Shown in pieces: positions 51,513-61,312 of a stretch of 64,000 nt of DNA. Every line of letters begins with the position of its first letter. Position 1 is the stretch's first letter. The stretch is taken from the NCBI RefSeq assembly GCF_014203045.1, contig NZ_JACHIF010000003.1, forward strand, positions 248,001 to 312,000, written 5' to 3'. The DNA is from Prosthecobacter dejongeii. Lineage in GTDB: Bacteria; Verrucomicrobiota; Verrucomicrobiia; Verrucomicrobiales; Verrucomicrobiaceae. The notes under the pieces were generated by a model. It made no database searches. It saw only the letters and a list, made by a program, of their open reading frames with translations, and was not told the origin of the DNA. Both the position numbers and the translations under genes were made by a program.

Positions 51513-52316
51513 ATGGGTAATTTCTTTCCGCGTTGGACCAATTGGCTGCCTCTCAAGCTGGCCGTCGGGGTCGCATTCATCGCTTTTGGGGTGAGTGTGG
51601 GCGTCGCGTACTATTTCACACCGAAGTACACACGGGTGGGATACGAGCCGACACAGCCTGTGCCATTCTCCCACAAGATTCACGCAGGCCAGCTCGGCCT
51701 GGATTGTCGTTACTGTCACTCCTTTGTGGAGAATTCCAGTCACGCCAACGTGCCGACCAATCAGACTTGCTTTAACTGCCATGGCCCGGGCAAAGGCAAC
51801 ATCAAATCGGCCAGTCCGAAATTGGAGTTGGTCGTCAAGGCTCACGAGACCAAGCAGCCGATCCCCTGGGTGAAGGTGCACAAGGCTCCTGACTATGTTT
51901 ATTTCAATCACAGCGCTCACTTGAATCGCGGCATCTCCTGCCAGTCCTGTCACGGACAGGTCAATGAGATGGAAATCGTGAAACATGCGGAGCCCCAGTC
52001 CATGGGCTGGTGTCTCGATTGCCACCGCAATCCTGAGCAGAAGTTGCGCCCGCTGGACCAGATCACAAACCTAAATTATAAGCCTGAGCAGCTTGATCGT
52101 GCTTCTTTCTATCAGAGCCTTATCGCTAAAGGCGTGAAGGCCGGCGAGATCGCCGAAACCATCCAGGAGGGCGGTAAAGCTGCCTCGGTTGAAGAGCTTG
52201 TCTCTCTGGCCTCCCTCACTTTTGGCAAGCAGGTGACCCAGCTCGAAGTGGGCAGCCAGCTCAAGAAGCACTGGCAGGTGCAACCACCTGAAAACTGCAC
52301 ATCCTGCCACCGCTAA
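51513..52316 (+). CDS. actA: Alternative complex III subunit ActA (multihaem cytochrome c)
   Basis: A 267-residue membrane-anchored cytochrome. One N-terminal membrane segment (about 12-34, LKLAVGVAFIAFGVSVGVAYYF) is followed by a periplasmic domain with five CxxCH haem-binding motifs (CRYCH, CFNCH, CQSCH, CLDCH, CTSCH), the ActA pentahaem set. It is the first gene of the ACIII operon and probably takes electrons towards an oxidase or soluble cytochrome. ACIII replaces cytochrome bc1 as quinol:electron-acceptor oxidoreductase. The ATG at 51513 is followed by a good anchor; 27 bases separate it from actB. Confidence 0.92.
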   Translation: MGNFFPRWTNWLPLKLAVGVAFIAFGVSVGVAYYFTPKYTRVGYEPTQPVPFSHKIHAGQLGLDCRYCHSFVENSSHANVPTNQTCFNCHGPGKGNIKSASPKLELVVKAHETKQPIPWVKVHKAPDYVYFNHSAHLNRGISCQSCHGQVNEMEIVKHAEPQSMGWCLDCHRNPEQKLRPLDQITNLNYKPEQLDRASFYQSLIAKGVKAGEIAETIQEGGKAASVEELVSLASLTFGKQVTQLEVGSQLKKHWQVQPPENCTSCHR

Positions 52317-52343
52317 CCCTGCGCCCCTTTTTTATCGCCCCTC

Positions 52344-55300
52344 ATGAAACGCATCTGGAATCACCCCGAAGAGCCTCAGACCGGCAAGCGCTACTGGCGC
52401 AGCACTGGCGAACTTGAGCAGCGCTCGGAGTTTCTGAACAAACTCGGTGTCGAGTTTCCCGCTGGTGACACTCTGAACGAGGAAGAGCGCGAGACCTCTC
52501 GCCGTGATTTCCTCAAGCTCATGGGGGCTTCCACGGCCATGATGGGTCTGGCATCCTGCCGCCGTCCGCTAACGAACATCCTGCCTTACACCGACCACGT
52601 GGAGTGGGTCGTTCCTGGCAAGCCTCTTCTTTACGCCACTGTCAAGCCGACTGCCACGGGTGCCATCCCAATCGTCGCCATCACCCATGAAGGCCGCCCC
52701 ACGCACCTTCAGGGAAATCCTCTTCACCCCCTCGGTGGTGGTTTGGACAGCTTCGCTCAGGCCTCCATCCTGGACGTGTATGATCCAGAGCGTTCCCAGG
52801 CCCCTCTGGCTGCTGGCAAAAAAACCTCCTGGGAGTCTGCCAATAAGATTCTGACGGCGGCTCTTGAAGCCTCCAAGAAAACCGCAGGTGCCGATCTGGC
52901 CCTTGTCATCGGCAGCACCACGTCTCCGACCACCCATCGCCTCCTGGGCGAAATCAAGGCGGCTTTGCCTCAGGTCAAGCTTATCGGTTACGAAGCTCTC
53001 GGCACTGAAGGTCTCGCCCAGTCCAACAAAGATGTGCTGGGTGCCGGTGTGAAGACCTTTGTGCGCTTCAGCAAGGCGCTGCGCATCCTTTCGCTTGATT
53101 GTGATTTCCTCGGTCTCGACCCTGTCGCAGGCGAGCCGATCAAGCAGTTCACCAAGCAGCGTTCCAAAGACGCTCCTGGCGGTGACATGAACCGTCTCTA
53201 CGCGCTGGAAAACCGTTACACCGTCACGGGTGGTATGGCCGACCACCGCAAGCCTCTGGCTGCCAGCCTCATCCCTGTTGCCGCAGCGGTCATCGCTTCG
53301 GAACTTGGGGAAGCCTCCGCCAAAGCTCTGGCAGACACAGCTTCCGAAGAGCTCAAGAAGTGGCTGGCTCCGGCCATCGCAGACTTGTTGGATAACAAAG
53401 GCAAGTCCGTTGTTCTCGCAGGTTCCCGCTACGGCGCTGAAGTTCACGCCCTCGTTGCCGCTATCAACAATGCCCTCGGCGCTTACGGTGAAACCGTTGG
53501 CCTGCTGCAGTCCACGGGCGAAGCTGAATTAGGCACCCTGACCGATCTCACCACGGCTTTGACCGCTGGCACGGTGAAGACTGTGATCTCCCTCACGCCT
53601 TCCAATCTTTTGTTCGATGCCCCAGACGCCGCATCTCTGGCCACAACGATCAAGGACAAGGCTGTTCAGTTGATCCATCTAGGTCACTTGGCTGACCTCA
53701 CCGCTTCGAAAGCTGCTCTGCACATCCCTTCAGCTCATTACCTGGAATCTTGGAGCGACGTCCGCGCTGCGGATGGCACTTACTCCATCGTCCAGCCGCT
53801 GATCCTGCCTCTCTATGACGGTGTCAGCGAAACCGAATTGCTTCTCGCCATCCTGGGCCGCAAGAAAATCGGCCCTGCGGAAGCTGCCAAGGTAGAAGCC
53901 GGTGCCCCTGCTCCGGAGGATCCTGCTTATCAGGCAGTGCGTGACACTTTCAGCATTGTTGCAGGTAGCTTGGATGAAGTGAAGTGGAACCTGACCCTGC
54001 GCGATGGTTTCCTCAAAGGCTCTTCCTACGTGAAGGCTGCCGGTGTGGTGAATGCCGCTGCCATCAGCACTTTGGTCGCTGCTGCCAAGATCGCCCCTGT
54101 CGCACCGACTGCTGACTCCCTCGAAGTCGTCCTTACGCCAGACTCAGGTGTCTATGACGGTCGTTATGTCAACAACGCTTGGTTGCAGGAAGCTCCAGAT
54201 CCAATCACCAAACTGACTTGGGACAACGCCGCCTGGATCGGTGCCGCCACTTTCCGTTCACTGGGTCTCAAAGAAGGCCAGAAGGTCCAAATCACTATTG
54301 GTGACACGGTCCTGAAAATCGCCGCCATCGAAGCTCCCGGCCACGTATCGAATTCGATTACGATCCCGGTCGGTTACGGCCAGGAAAACCTTGGTTTCAT
54401 CGGCTCGGGCGACTTCGATAAGCGCAAAGGTTTTGTCCGTGGTTTCAACGCCTACCCGCTGCGCAAGAAGCTGGGAGACTACGTCTTCACTGGCGCTAAG
54501 ATCGAGAAGCTCGAAGAATATTATGATCTGGCGGTGACCCAGGAGCACAACACGATGGAAGGCCGCGCCCTTTATCGTGAAGGCACCCTCGACACCTTCG
54601 CCAAGAAGCCTGACTTTGCCCAGACTACGGGTATGGACGGCCACATCCCGCAGAACATCTCCTTCTACAAAGGGCAGGTGGGCGTGCGCAGCGAGACGAA
54701 TCCCGAAGGCTTCGATTACGAGAAGCAGCATCAGTGGGGCATGTCGATCGACCTCAGCAAGTGCTTGGGTTGCAACGCCTGTAATATCGCTTGTACCTCC
54801 GAAAACAACATTCCCGTTGTCGGTAAAGACCAGGTCCGTAAAGGCCGTCTCATGCAGTGGATCCGTATGGACCGCTACTTCGCCAGCGCCACGTGGGGTG
54901 AGAGCAACGCGAAGTCGGACGACGTCAATATCGAGCCAACCGTCGAGCAGCTTGAAAATGCTGAGATGGTGCAGCAGCCCGTTGCCTGCCAGCAGTGCGA
55001 ATCCGCTCCTTGTGAAACCGTCTGCCCGGTGAATGCGACGGTGCACACCACGGATGGTCTGAACGCCATGGCTTATAACCGTTGCATCGGCACCCGTTAC
55101 TGCGCCAACAACTGTCCTTACACAGCTCGTCGTTTTAACTGGTTCGACTATAACAAGCGTCCTCTGGACGAGCTTTACTGGGGCCCGCTTTCCACCACTG
55201 AGAAGACCGGTGTGCGTGAATCCGTGCAGCTTCAGAAGAACCCGAACGTCACGGTTCGTATGCGTGGTGTCATCGAGAAGTGCACCTACTGCGTCCAGCG

Positions 55301-55601
55301 CCTGGAAGCAGCCAAGATCCAGCAGAAGCAGAAGCAGCGTGATTCGAAGAACTTCCGCATCCCGACGGATTCCGTCAAGGTGGCCTGTCAGGCTGCTTGC
55401 TCCACGGATGCCATCGTCTTCGGTGACCTTGCCGATCCGAAATCTGCTGTGGTGAAGTCGAAGGCTTCCCCTCGCAACTATCAGCTTCTCAAATACATCG
55501 GTACCCAGCCTCGCACGAGCTACCTGGCCCGTCTGCGCAATCCTAACAAAAACATGCCAGGCTGGAAAGACATTGCCGCCTGGAGCGCCCACCAAATCTA
55601 A
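52344..55601 (+). CDS. actB: Alternative complex III subunit ActB (molybdopterin-like plus Fe-S domains)
   Basis: A 1085-residue fused subunit. Residues about 48-70 hold a twin-arginine-type leader (SRRDFLKLMG) and a lipobox-like LASC. A large molybdopterin-oxidoreductase-like region without an obvious cofactor-binding pattern follows (about 80-760), then a ferredoxin-like region with four cysteine groups: CLGCNACNIAC near 807, CQQCESAPCETVC near 881, CIGTRYCANNC near 913 and CTYC/CQAAC near 979-1015; the threonine in the third group fits a 3Fe-4S site. ActB receives electrons from quinol via the membrane subunits and passes them to ActA. It is the largest gene of the act cluster. Confidence 0.93.
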   Translation: MKRIWNHPEEPQTGKRYWRSTGELEQRSEFLNKLGVEFPAGDTLNEEERETSRRDFLKLMGASTAMMGLASCRRPLTNILPYTDHVEWVVPGKPLLYATVKPTATGAIPIVAITHEGRPTHLQGNPLHPLGGGLDSFAQASILDVYDPERSQAPLAAGKKTSWESANKILTAALEASKKTAGADLALVIGSTTSPTTHRLLGEIKAALPQVKLIGYEALGTEGLAQSNKDVLGAGVKTFVRFSKALRILSLDCDFLGLDPVAGEPIKQFTKQRSKDAPGGDMNRLYALENRYTVTGGMADHRKPLAASLIPVAAAVIASELGEASAKALADTASEELKKWLAPAIADLLDNKGKSVVLAGSRYGAEVHALVAAINNALGAYGETVGLLQSTGEAELGTLTDLTTALTAGTVKTVISLTPSNLLFDAPDAASLATTIKDKAVQLIHLGHLADLTASKAALHIPSAHYLESWSDVRAADGTYSIVQPLILPLYDGVSETELLLAILGRKKIGPAEAAKVEAGAPAPEDPAYQAVRDTFSIVAGSLDEVKWNLTLRDGFLKGSSYVKAAGVVNAAAISTLVAAAKIAPVAPTADSLEVVLTPDSGVYDGRYVNNAWLQEAPDPITKLTWDNAAWIGAATFRSLGLKEGQKVQITIGDTVLKIAAIEAPGHVSNSITIPVGYGQENLGFIGSGDFDKRKGFVRGFNAYPLRKKLGDYVFTGAKIEKLEEYYDLAVTQEHNTMEGRALYREGTLDTFAKKPDFAQTTGMDGHIPQNISFYKGQVGVRSETNPEGFDYEKQHQWGMSIDLSKCLGCNACNIACTSENNIPVVGKDQVRKGRLMQWIRMDRYFASATWGESNAKSDDVNIEPTVEQLENAEMVQQPVACQQCESAPCETVCPVNATVHTTDGLNAMAYNRCIGTRYCANNCPYTARRFNWFDYNKRPLDELYWGPLSTTEKTGVRESVQLQKNPNVTVRMRGVIEKCTYCVQRLEAAKIQQKQKQRDSKNFRIPTDSVKVACQAACSTDAIVFGDLADPKSAVVKSKASPRNYQLLKYIGTQPRTSYLARLRNPNKNMPGWKDIAAWSAHQI

Positions 55602-55610
55602 GCCGGAACC

Positions 55611-57089
55611 ATGGAAGCCACCGCTACCACTCACTCAACGGAAGCCCACACTGGCCCCGCTCGCATCCTGGATCGCGAGCCTCTGGTGCTGAACAACCGT
55701 TCCTACTCCTGGATCACCAACCGCATTTGCGGGATCGTGGAAAACAAGCAGCCCATGCTATGGTGGGTGCTGTTTGTTCCTTCCGTCCTGCTGACGCTGC
55801 TCACGGTGTTCTGCTTCACTTACCTCATCTCCACCGGTGTCGGTGTTTGGGGTCAGAAGCAGCCTGTCGCTTGGGCTTGGGACATCACGAACTTCGTGTT
55901 CTGGATCGGTATCGGCCACGCTGGCACCCTTATCTCCGCCATTCTTTTCCTAACTCGTCAGAAGTGGCGTACGTCGGTGAACCGAGCGGCTGAGGCCATG
56001 ACCATCTTCGCGGTGATGTGCGCCGGTCTATTCCCGGCCTTCCACGTCGGTCGTGTTTGGATGGTGTGGTTCCTGGCTCCGATCCCGAATGCCAACGCCG
56101 TCTGGCAGAACTTTAAGTCGCCGCTTCTTTGGGACGTGTTCGCCGTGTCCACCTACTTCACGGTGTCCGCCGTGTTCTGGTTCCTCGGTTTGGTGCCTGA
56201 CTTGGCTACTCTCCGTGACCGCTGCAAGCCTGGCCTTCGCAAGACCCTTTACGGCATCTTCTCCCTGGGCTGGCGCGGTGCCAACCGTCACTGGAGCCAC
56301 TATGAAACGGCTTACATGCTGTTGGCCGCGCTCTCCACTCCGCTGGTGCTTTCCGTGCACTCCGTGGTGTCCTTCGACTTCGCCACCTCCATTGTTCCTG
56401 GCTGGCACACCACCATCTTCCCGCCTTACTTCGTGGCTGGTGCTATCTTCGGCGGCTTCGCCATGGTGCTCACGCTCATGATCCCGGTCTCGAAGATCTA
56501 TGGCCTGGGTGACCTCATCACGCCGAAGCACATTGATAACATGGCCAAGATCATCCTGCTCACAGGAACGATCGTCGGATACGCTTACTGCATGGAGTTC
56601 TTCATCGCTTACTACGGTGCGAACAAGTATGAGCTTCAGACCTTCCAGCTTCGCGGTCTTTACGGTCCTTCCACCTGGGCTTACTACTTCATGTTCGGGT
56701 TCAACGTGTTTGCTCCTCAGCTCTTCTGGTATCGCCCCTTCCGCCACAATCTCTGGGTCGTCATGTTTGTCTGCATGTGCGTGAATGCCGGCATGTGGTT
56801 TGAGCGTTACGTCATCATCGCCACCACGCTGGAGCGCCACCTCACCCCTGGTTCCTGGCGTGTGTATGAGGCGACTTGGGTGGATAAATACACCTTCCTT
56901 GGCACCTTCGGCCTGTTCATGATGCTGTTCTTGTTGTTCCTGCGTTTCCTGCCTGTCATCGCTATCGGTGAAGTCAAGGGCGTGCTGCCTCAGTCCAATC
57001 CTCATGCGAGCGATCACGACGAGAAGGGCATCCAGGAGGAGGACCTCATGAACTACTCCGACCGCCACGTGGCCAAGACCGTCGCCTGA
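55611..57089 (+). CDS. actC: Alternative complex III subunit ActC (NrfD-like quinone-binding membrane protein)
   Basis: A 492-residue integral membrane protein with about ten membrane segments, member of the NrfD/PsrC superfamily ([65 protein letters not shown]). It binds menaquinol or a similar quinone and delivers its electrons to the ActB clusters; a role in proton movement is debated. It starts 9 bases after the actB stop. Histidines, Asp and Arg in the membrane segments follow the family pattern. Confidence 0.93.
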   Translation: MEATATTHSTEAHTGPARILDREPLVLNNRSYSWITNRICGIVENKQPMLWWVLFVPSVLLTLLTVFCFTYLISTGVGVWGQKQPVAWAWDITNFVFWIGIGHAGTLISAILFLTRQKWRTSVNRAAEAMTIFAVMCAGLFPAFHVGRVWMVWFLAPIPNANAVWQNFKSPLLWDVFAVSTYFTVSAVFWFLGLVPDLATLRDRCKPGLRKTLYGIFSLGWRGANRHWSHYETAYMLLAALSTPLVLSVHSVVSFDFATSIVPGWHTTIFPPYFVAGAIFGGFAMVLTLMIPVSKIYGLGDLITPKHIDNMAKIILLTGTIVGYAYCMEFFIAYYGANKYELQTFQLRGLYGPSTWAYYFMFGFNVFAPQLFWYRPFRHNLWVVMFVCMCVNAGMWFERYVIIATTLERHLTPGSWRVYEATWVDKYTFLGTFGLFMMLFLLFLRFLPVIAIGEVKGVLPQSNPHASDHDEKGIQEEDLMNYSDRHVAKTVA

Positions 57090-57123
57090 TGCGGATTTCA
57101 AATTTCACCTTTTTAAATCCATC

Positions 57124-57723
57124 GTGAGCACCACCCTCAAAAGAGTACACGGCTTCCTCGCTGAATTCGACAGCGTTCAGGATCTCTATCATGCCGCCGA
57201 GCATGTCCGCGATGCTGGCTACCAGCGCTGGGATGTGCATACGCCGTTTCCGATTCACGGCATGGACCATGCCATGGGCGTGAAACGCTCCAAGCTGCCT
57301 TACTTCGTCTTTTTCGGCGGGATGACCGGCACTTGTGTGGCCTTTACCCTTCAGACCCTTACCCAGACCACTTTTTGGTCGGACATTGGTTTCGGATTCC
57401 TTCAGACCTTGGCTGAAACGTACCCCACCGTCGTGCAGGCCAAGCCCACTCACATCTGGACGCTGCCTGCGTTCTTCCCAGTGATGTTCGAGCTGACGAT
57501 TCTATTCTCCGCATTCACGGTGCTTTTCGGCCTGCTCTCCATGATCGGCCTGCCACGTTTGAATCACCCCCTGTTTGTCTCCAAGCGTTTCGCTAAGTTC
57601 TCCGATGATGGCTTCTTTGTCTGCATCGAAGCTCGCGATCCCAAGTTCTCCCAAGAAGGCACCAAGTCCTTTCTTGAGAAGCTCGGTGGCAAAAACATCG
57701 AACTGGTGGAAGACGATATCTAG
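57124..57723 (+). CDS. actD: Alternative complex III subunit ActD
   Basis: A 199-residue small membrane subunit: an N-terminal soluble part (about 1-55, GFLAEFDSVQDLYHAAEHVRDAGY and VHTPFPIHGMDHAMG), two membrane segments (about 57-80 and 115-147) and a C-terminal soluble domain. It matches ActD, a quinol:electron acceptor oxidoreductase subunit of poorly known role. Start is GTG at 57124, 34 bases after actC. It is the last act gene here: no ActE or ActF gene follows, and a strong terminator does. Confidence 0.88.
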   Translation: MSTTLKRVHGFLAEFDSVQDLYHAAEHVRDAGYQRWDVHTPFPIHGMDHAMGVKRSKLPYFVFFGGMTGTCVAFTLQTLTQTTFWSDIGFGFLQTLAETYPTVVQAKPTHIWTLPAFFPVMFELTILFSAFTVLFGLLSMIGLPRLNHPLFVSKRFAKFSDDGFFVCIEARDPKFSQEGTKSFLEKLGGKNIELVEDDI

Positions 57724-57753
57724 TCTAGCCGCCCTTTTATAATCACCTTCCTC

Positions 57754-57787
57754 GCAGCCCATCATTCGATGGGCTGTTTGGTTTTTG
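57754..57787 (+). terminator. Intrinsic terminator of the act operon
   Basis: Nine-base stem CAGCCCATC / GATGGGCTG with loop ATTC is followed by TTTGGTTTTT. It starts about 31 bases after the actD stop and ends the operon before ActE or ActF would appear. Confidence 0.85.
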
Positions 57788-57789
57788 GG

Positions 57790-58423
57790 TGCTGGAGTCT
57801 TTCGATTCAGCCCCTGTCCTTCCCCCATTCCTATTGCGGCCGGTTTTAGGTCGCCTTAGTCGTGCACTGGTTGTCAAAAACGTTGTCAGAAAAAGAGTGG
57901 GCATAAGCTTAGAATGGCCGCCAAGAGACAGTGCTGTCCCAAACTGCGTTAATGAACTCTGGTCTAAAAGTGCAGTAGCCATAAGGGGGAGGTTTTTGCG
58001 TCTCGATAGGGCGAGGCTGATACGTGCCGCTAGCACCAGTATGTTTTGGTGAAATGGTGCGCTTCGGGTGCAGGCTTGAATCTTCAGGGGGGCGGTAAGG
58101 TTTCCTCCCTCCAGTCATTCCGCCGCTGTCTTGGGATAGGTTGTAAGGCCAAACAAACAGCTCCTGGAGTTTCGCCAAGAGGCGAGACTCAGCTCATGAG
58201 ATCCCATCGCCATCGGGCCAACGCCTGTGTATTCCATGGGGACAGCTATCGCACGCGAGCAAAGACCGATTTCCAAAAGATTGTCCGAATGAAAAGGTGG
58301 ATGCTGTGGGATCAATGGCAAAGCAAAAACACAGGCTGCTCCTTTGAGGATAACTGCCAATCGAAAACCATTGCCTATCGTCCCGCTTCGCCGCCGCTTT
58401 TCGGGCAAGATTTTGGAAACGAC
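57790..58423 (+). other. Gene-free stretch between act operon and channel gene
   Basis: About 630 bases with lower GC than the flanking genes and no reading frame that looks like a protein; the frames at 57909-58178 and 58046-58501 have neither recognisable motifs nor codon bias. No hairpin or tRNA-like fold was found. It could hold decayed genes, for example former actE/actF, but no remnant can be recognised. Confidence 0.55.
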
Positions 58424-59170
58424 CTAATGCTGCAAGGTGGGGACGAACCACAGGGCCTGGTAGAGGAGGGCACCCGCGATGCCGCCCAGGATGGGGCCTA
58501 AGACGGGGATCCAGGCGTAGGCCCAGTCGCTGCTACCTTTGCCTGAGATGGGCAGGAGGGCGTGAGCCAGGCGGGGGGCAAGATCGCGCGCGGGGTTGAT
58601 GGCGTAGCCCGTGGGACCGCCGAGGGACAGGCCAATGGACCAGACGAGGATGCCCACCAGGGCAGGGGAGAAAGCTTTGTCAAAGCCAGTGCCGGGCACG
58701 AGGTTTTCTGGCGTCAGGATGGCGAGCAGGCCGATCACGAGCATGGCGCTGCCGATGGCTTCACAAAGGAGGTTGGAGATGGGGTGGCGGATGGCGGGTG
58801 TGGTGCAGAAAGCCGCGTGTTTGGCCCCGGCATCTGGCGTGACTTTCCAGTGCGGTAGGTAGGCTAGCCAGACGAGAACGGCCCCTAGAAAGCCCCCCAG
58901 CATCTGCGCGGCCAGGTAACTGGGAACCAAGGCCCAGTCGAACTTGCCAATGCTGGCCATGGCCAGGGTGACGGCGGGGTTCAGGTGCGCACCACTGATG
59001 GCACTGGTGCAATAAACGGCGATGGTGACAGCAAAGGCCCACCCAGCCGTGATGACGATCCAGCCGCCGTTGTTCCCCTTCGTCTGACCGAGCACGACGT
59101 TGGCGACGACGCCGTTTCCGAGGAGAACCAGGATAAGGGTGCCGAGGACTTCGGCAAGGAAGGAGGACAT
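58424..59170 (-). CDS. glpF: Major intrinsic protein, glycerol facilitator (GlpF-like)
   Basis: A 248-residue aquaporin-family channel with six membrane segments and two half-membrane loops. The two pore boxes are NPAVTLAMA (loop B) and INPARDLAPR (loop E); the Asp after the second NPA-R is a marker of glycerol-conducting aquaglyceroporins rather than AqpZ-type water channels. It would pass glycerol or other small neutral solutes. No glycerol kinase or dehydrogenase gene lies next to it, so its physiological solute is uncertain. Confidence 0.85.
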   Translation of the reverse strand: MSSFLAEVLGTLILVLLGNGVVANVVLGQTKGNNGGWIVITAGWAFAVTIAVYCTSAISGAHLNPAVTLAMASIGKFDWALVPSYLAAQMLGGFLGAVLVWLAYLPHWKVTPDAGAKHAAFCTTPAIRHPISNLLCEAIGSAMLVIGLLAILTPENLVPGTGFDKAFSPALVGILVWSIGLSLGGPTGYAINPARDLAPRLAHALLPISGKGSSDWAYAWIPVLGPILGGIAGALLYQALWFVPTLQH

Positions 59171-60333
59171 GGCAGGTGGAGGTTGGGATGGGGAAACGCG
59201 TATTTCCTACACCGTTCTATCGGGATACGAGATAAAGGACAAGCGCAGAAGCAGGGCTGGACCGGGAAAGCCCGTGACAAGTCTGACGCTGTGGTGATGC
59301 ATCTTTCGATGGTTCAATCGAGCTATCGCTTCTACAGCCTAACAAAAAGTAAGTTCATGAGAAGGCCTGGCAAAGGGGACACCTATGCATGGTTCAATAG
59401 CGATTTTCAGCCTCCGCACTCTCTTAGTAGTGCCCTTTGGGGGCCTTCATGAAACAGCCATCTTAGATCAAACATCCTGCCTGGGTCGGCTCGTCCAGCG
59501 TCCAGTTCAGGACGCACTTTCTTACGCTCTGCGCCTGCTGTGCCTGCCGAAATTGCATCTCATAGATGACCATAAGAGCCTCTCATAAAAAGAACCGAAC
59601 CGTGATGATTTTCAGAGGATTAATGGGGGTTTAGAAACTTAAGAAAAAAAGGAAAATAAAGCCTTTATTGCCTAGCAGATTTGAGCCTGTTTAATTTTCA
59701 TGCTCCTTTGGCTGTTTTTATGCTTCCATCTCCTTGCAAGTTGCAAAAATCCGATCCTATGGAGCTTGATGAGGGGTTTCCTCGCAAGGATCTTGACGAT
59801 TTTCTTCCTCAGGCCTGTTCAATGTAGGGGCTTTAGAGACGTGAGGGAGATGCGCAAACGCGTGACTGCCCTGTATTCAGGGGCTCTTAGCTCACGATTT
59901 TCTAGATTTATTTAAGCCGTCAGCAGCTTTTCAGGTGCAAAATCCCTGCAAGCAGAAGTTTTGAATGAGTTAAAAATCCAATAAAATTCATAAGTGGGAT
60001 ATTCAGGTTCTAAGCACGATCGTGCAAATCAAAAGACAGTACTAGGCATCTAGACCCCCCAGGTTGAGAACTGAAGGGGAAGAAAAACCAAGATCTCAAT
60101 CTTCTGAGAATCAAGGTTTTGCAGATTTAAACTGCAAGAGGAAAATCAGGAATTTTTCTGTTACTCGTTTTCAAAAGCTAGTATTAAACATGTATTAAAT
60201 ATAAGGAATGTATTTGTTTATTCTAGATAAACCTTAACATTATTCTTACATAAACGATTGTAAAGCGTGGCGATTATGGTGGTAATGTTGTATCCGGTTA
60301 TTGCAGTCATTGCAGAATCATCAACTCACCCTT
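59171..60333 (+). other. AT-rich intergenic region upstream of the PEP-CTERM gene
   Basis: About 1160 bases with no convincing gene. From about 59580 the sequence is clearly more AT-rich than the rest of the window, with T tracts and short direct repeats such as GTATTAAA (60180s-60200s) and no long coding frame. It likely contains the promoter of the PEP-CTERM gene and possibly an RNA, or foreign or decayed DNA. The frames here (59385-59588, 59700-59915) show no recognisable features. Confidence 0.6.
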
Positions 60334-61209
60334 ATGAAACCGCTCACATGCTCCCCTCGAGGCTGTGCCCGTTCTTCCTTCGTGAAGCTGGCCCTAGGTC
60401 TCGTTTTGGCCTCTTCAGGTCTGGTTCAGGCGCAAAGCTTGATCTCGTCTTCGGATTTTTTTAATCCTGACTTTGAGGCTCGCCGCCCCGGTGCAGGGGG
60501 TGTCATCGCCCTCACGGTAGATACCACGCTCTACAATCCCGGTTCACAGTCCGCAGGGAACGTCACCTGGACACATCAGTCCGGTGGCCTGGTGCAGGCA
60601 GGGATCTCACTCGTGGCGGATGTCCAGCTCGCTGCTTACACGCAGACGATTGGGAACTCGCTGGTCTTTGGGCGAGATTTGGATGTGAACCTGCTAAGTC
60701 TGCCCGATCTCGGGGGGCTGCTCACCGGCACGGTGAATAGCGTCACGGGAGCCAGTGCCATCAATAGTTGGGACTCCTCCGCCACGGTGGCTAACCTGTC
60801 CCTTAGTGAAGGGGTGCTGTATTCCGCCAGTTTCAATGTGGCCTCCGGTGCGGGGTTGAACCTCGCGGCGCTCAGTGCGGCGAATTTCTCCCTTCTGAGT
60901 GGCGGCATTCCCATTGAGAATATTAACGCGGTGGAAACGCTGAATGTGCTGAATCTGCTGACCATCGGCGGGGGATTGGCCACCATTGATTTCCAGTTCT
61001 ATGCGCCTGCCGGTGCGGATGACCTGACGTTTGAATTCGATGCCGCCACGGTCGCGAACGTGAACCTTCTGGGGACCATCACAGATAACCAGACGGTGCT
61101 GTCGTTTACCAACTTCTCCGTGGCTCCGGTACCTGAGCCCGGCAGTCTGGCCCTGGCCGCTGTGGGTTTCATGGTCATCCTACGCCGCCGCCGCCCTTGT
61201 GGGGTCTGA
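60334..61209 (+). CDS. PEP-CTERM-domain secreted protein
   Basis: A 291-residue surface protein: N-terminal signal region (FVKLALGLVLASSGLVQA), a Ser/Thr/Gly/Asn-rich beta body with many Leu-Asn repeats, and a C-terminal sorting signal VPEPGSLALAAVGFMVILRRRR, the Pro-Glu-Pro motif, hydrophobic stretch and Arg tail recognised by exosortase. Such proteins are matrix or envelope glycoproteins tied to exopolysaccharide. The ATG at 60334 is chosen over the upstream frame start at 60301 because it leads directly into the signal. The exosortase gene is not in the window. A perfect terminator follows. Confidence 0.85.
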   Translation: MKPLTCSPRGCARSSFVKLALGLVLASSGLVQAQSLISSSDFFNPDFEARRPGAGGVIALTVDTTLYNPGSQSAGNVTWTHQSGGLVQAGISLVADVQLAAYTQTIGNSLVFGRDLDVNLLSLPDLGGLLTGTVNSVTGASAINSWDSSATVANLSLSEGVLYSASFNVASGAGLNLAALSAANFSLLSGGIPIENINAVETLNVLNLLTIGGGLATIDFQFYAPAGADDLTFEFDAATVANVNLLGTITDNQTVLSFTNFSVAPVPEPGSLALAAVGFMVILRRRRPCGV

Positions 61210-61240
61210 GGGGAGGATCACTCTCTTGCTGAAGGAAAAT

Positions 61241-61280
61241 AAAAAGGTCAGGGAGAATTCTCCCTGACCTTTTTCTTTTT
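61241..61280. terminator. Bidirectional intrinsic terminator
   Basis: A perfect 34-base palindrome (arms of 17 bases, core GGTCAGGGAG / CTCCCTGACC) begins with five A and ends with five T, followed by CTTTTT. It is a textbook terminator usable on either strand, placed 32 bases after the PEP-CTERM stop. Confidence 0.92.
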
Positions 61281-61312
61281 GGGGAATCGGGCCGCGCCAG
61301 CCAGTACAGGAT

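Noticed and set aside
54258-55634. Minus-strand 458-codon frame inside actB
   Set aside because: Antisense of the Fe-S region of ActB; no recognisable motifs.
57790-58423. Decayed actE/actF genes
   Set aside because: No haem motif or membrane-segment remnant can be recognised in any frame.
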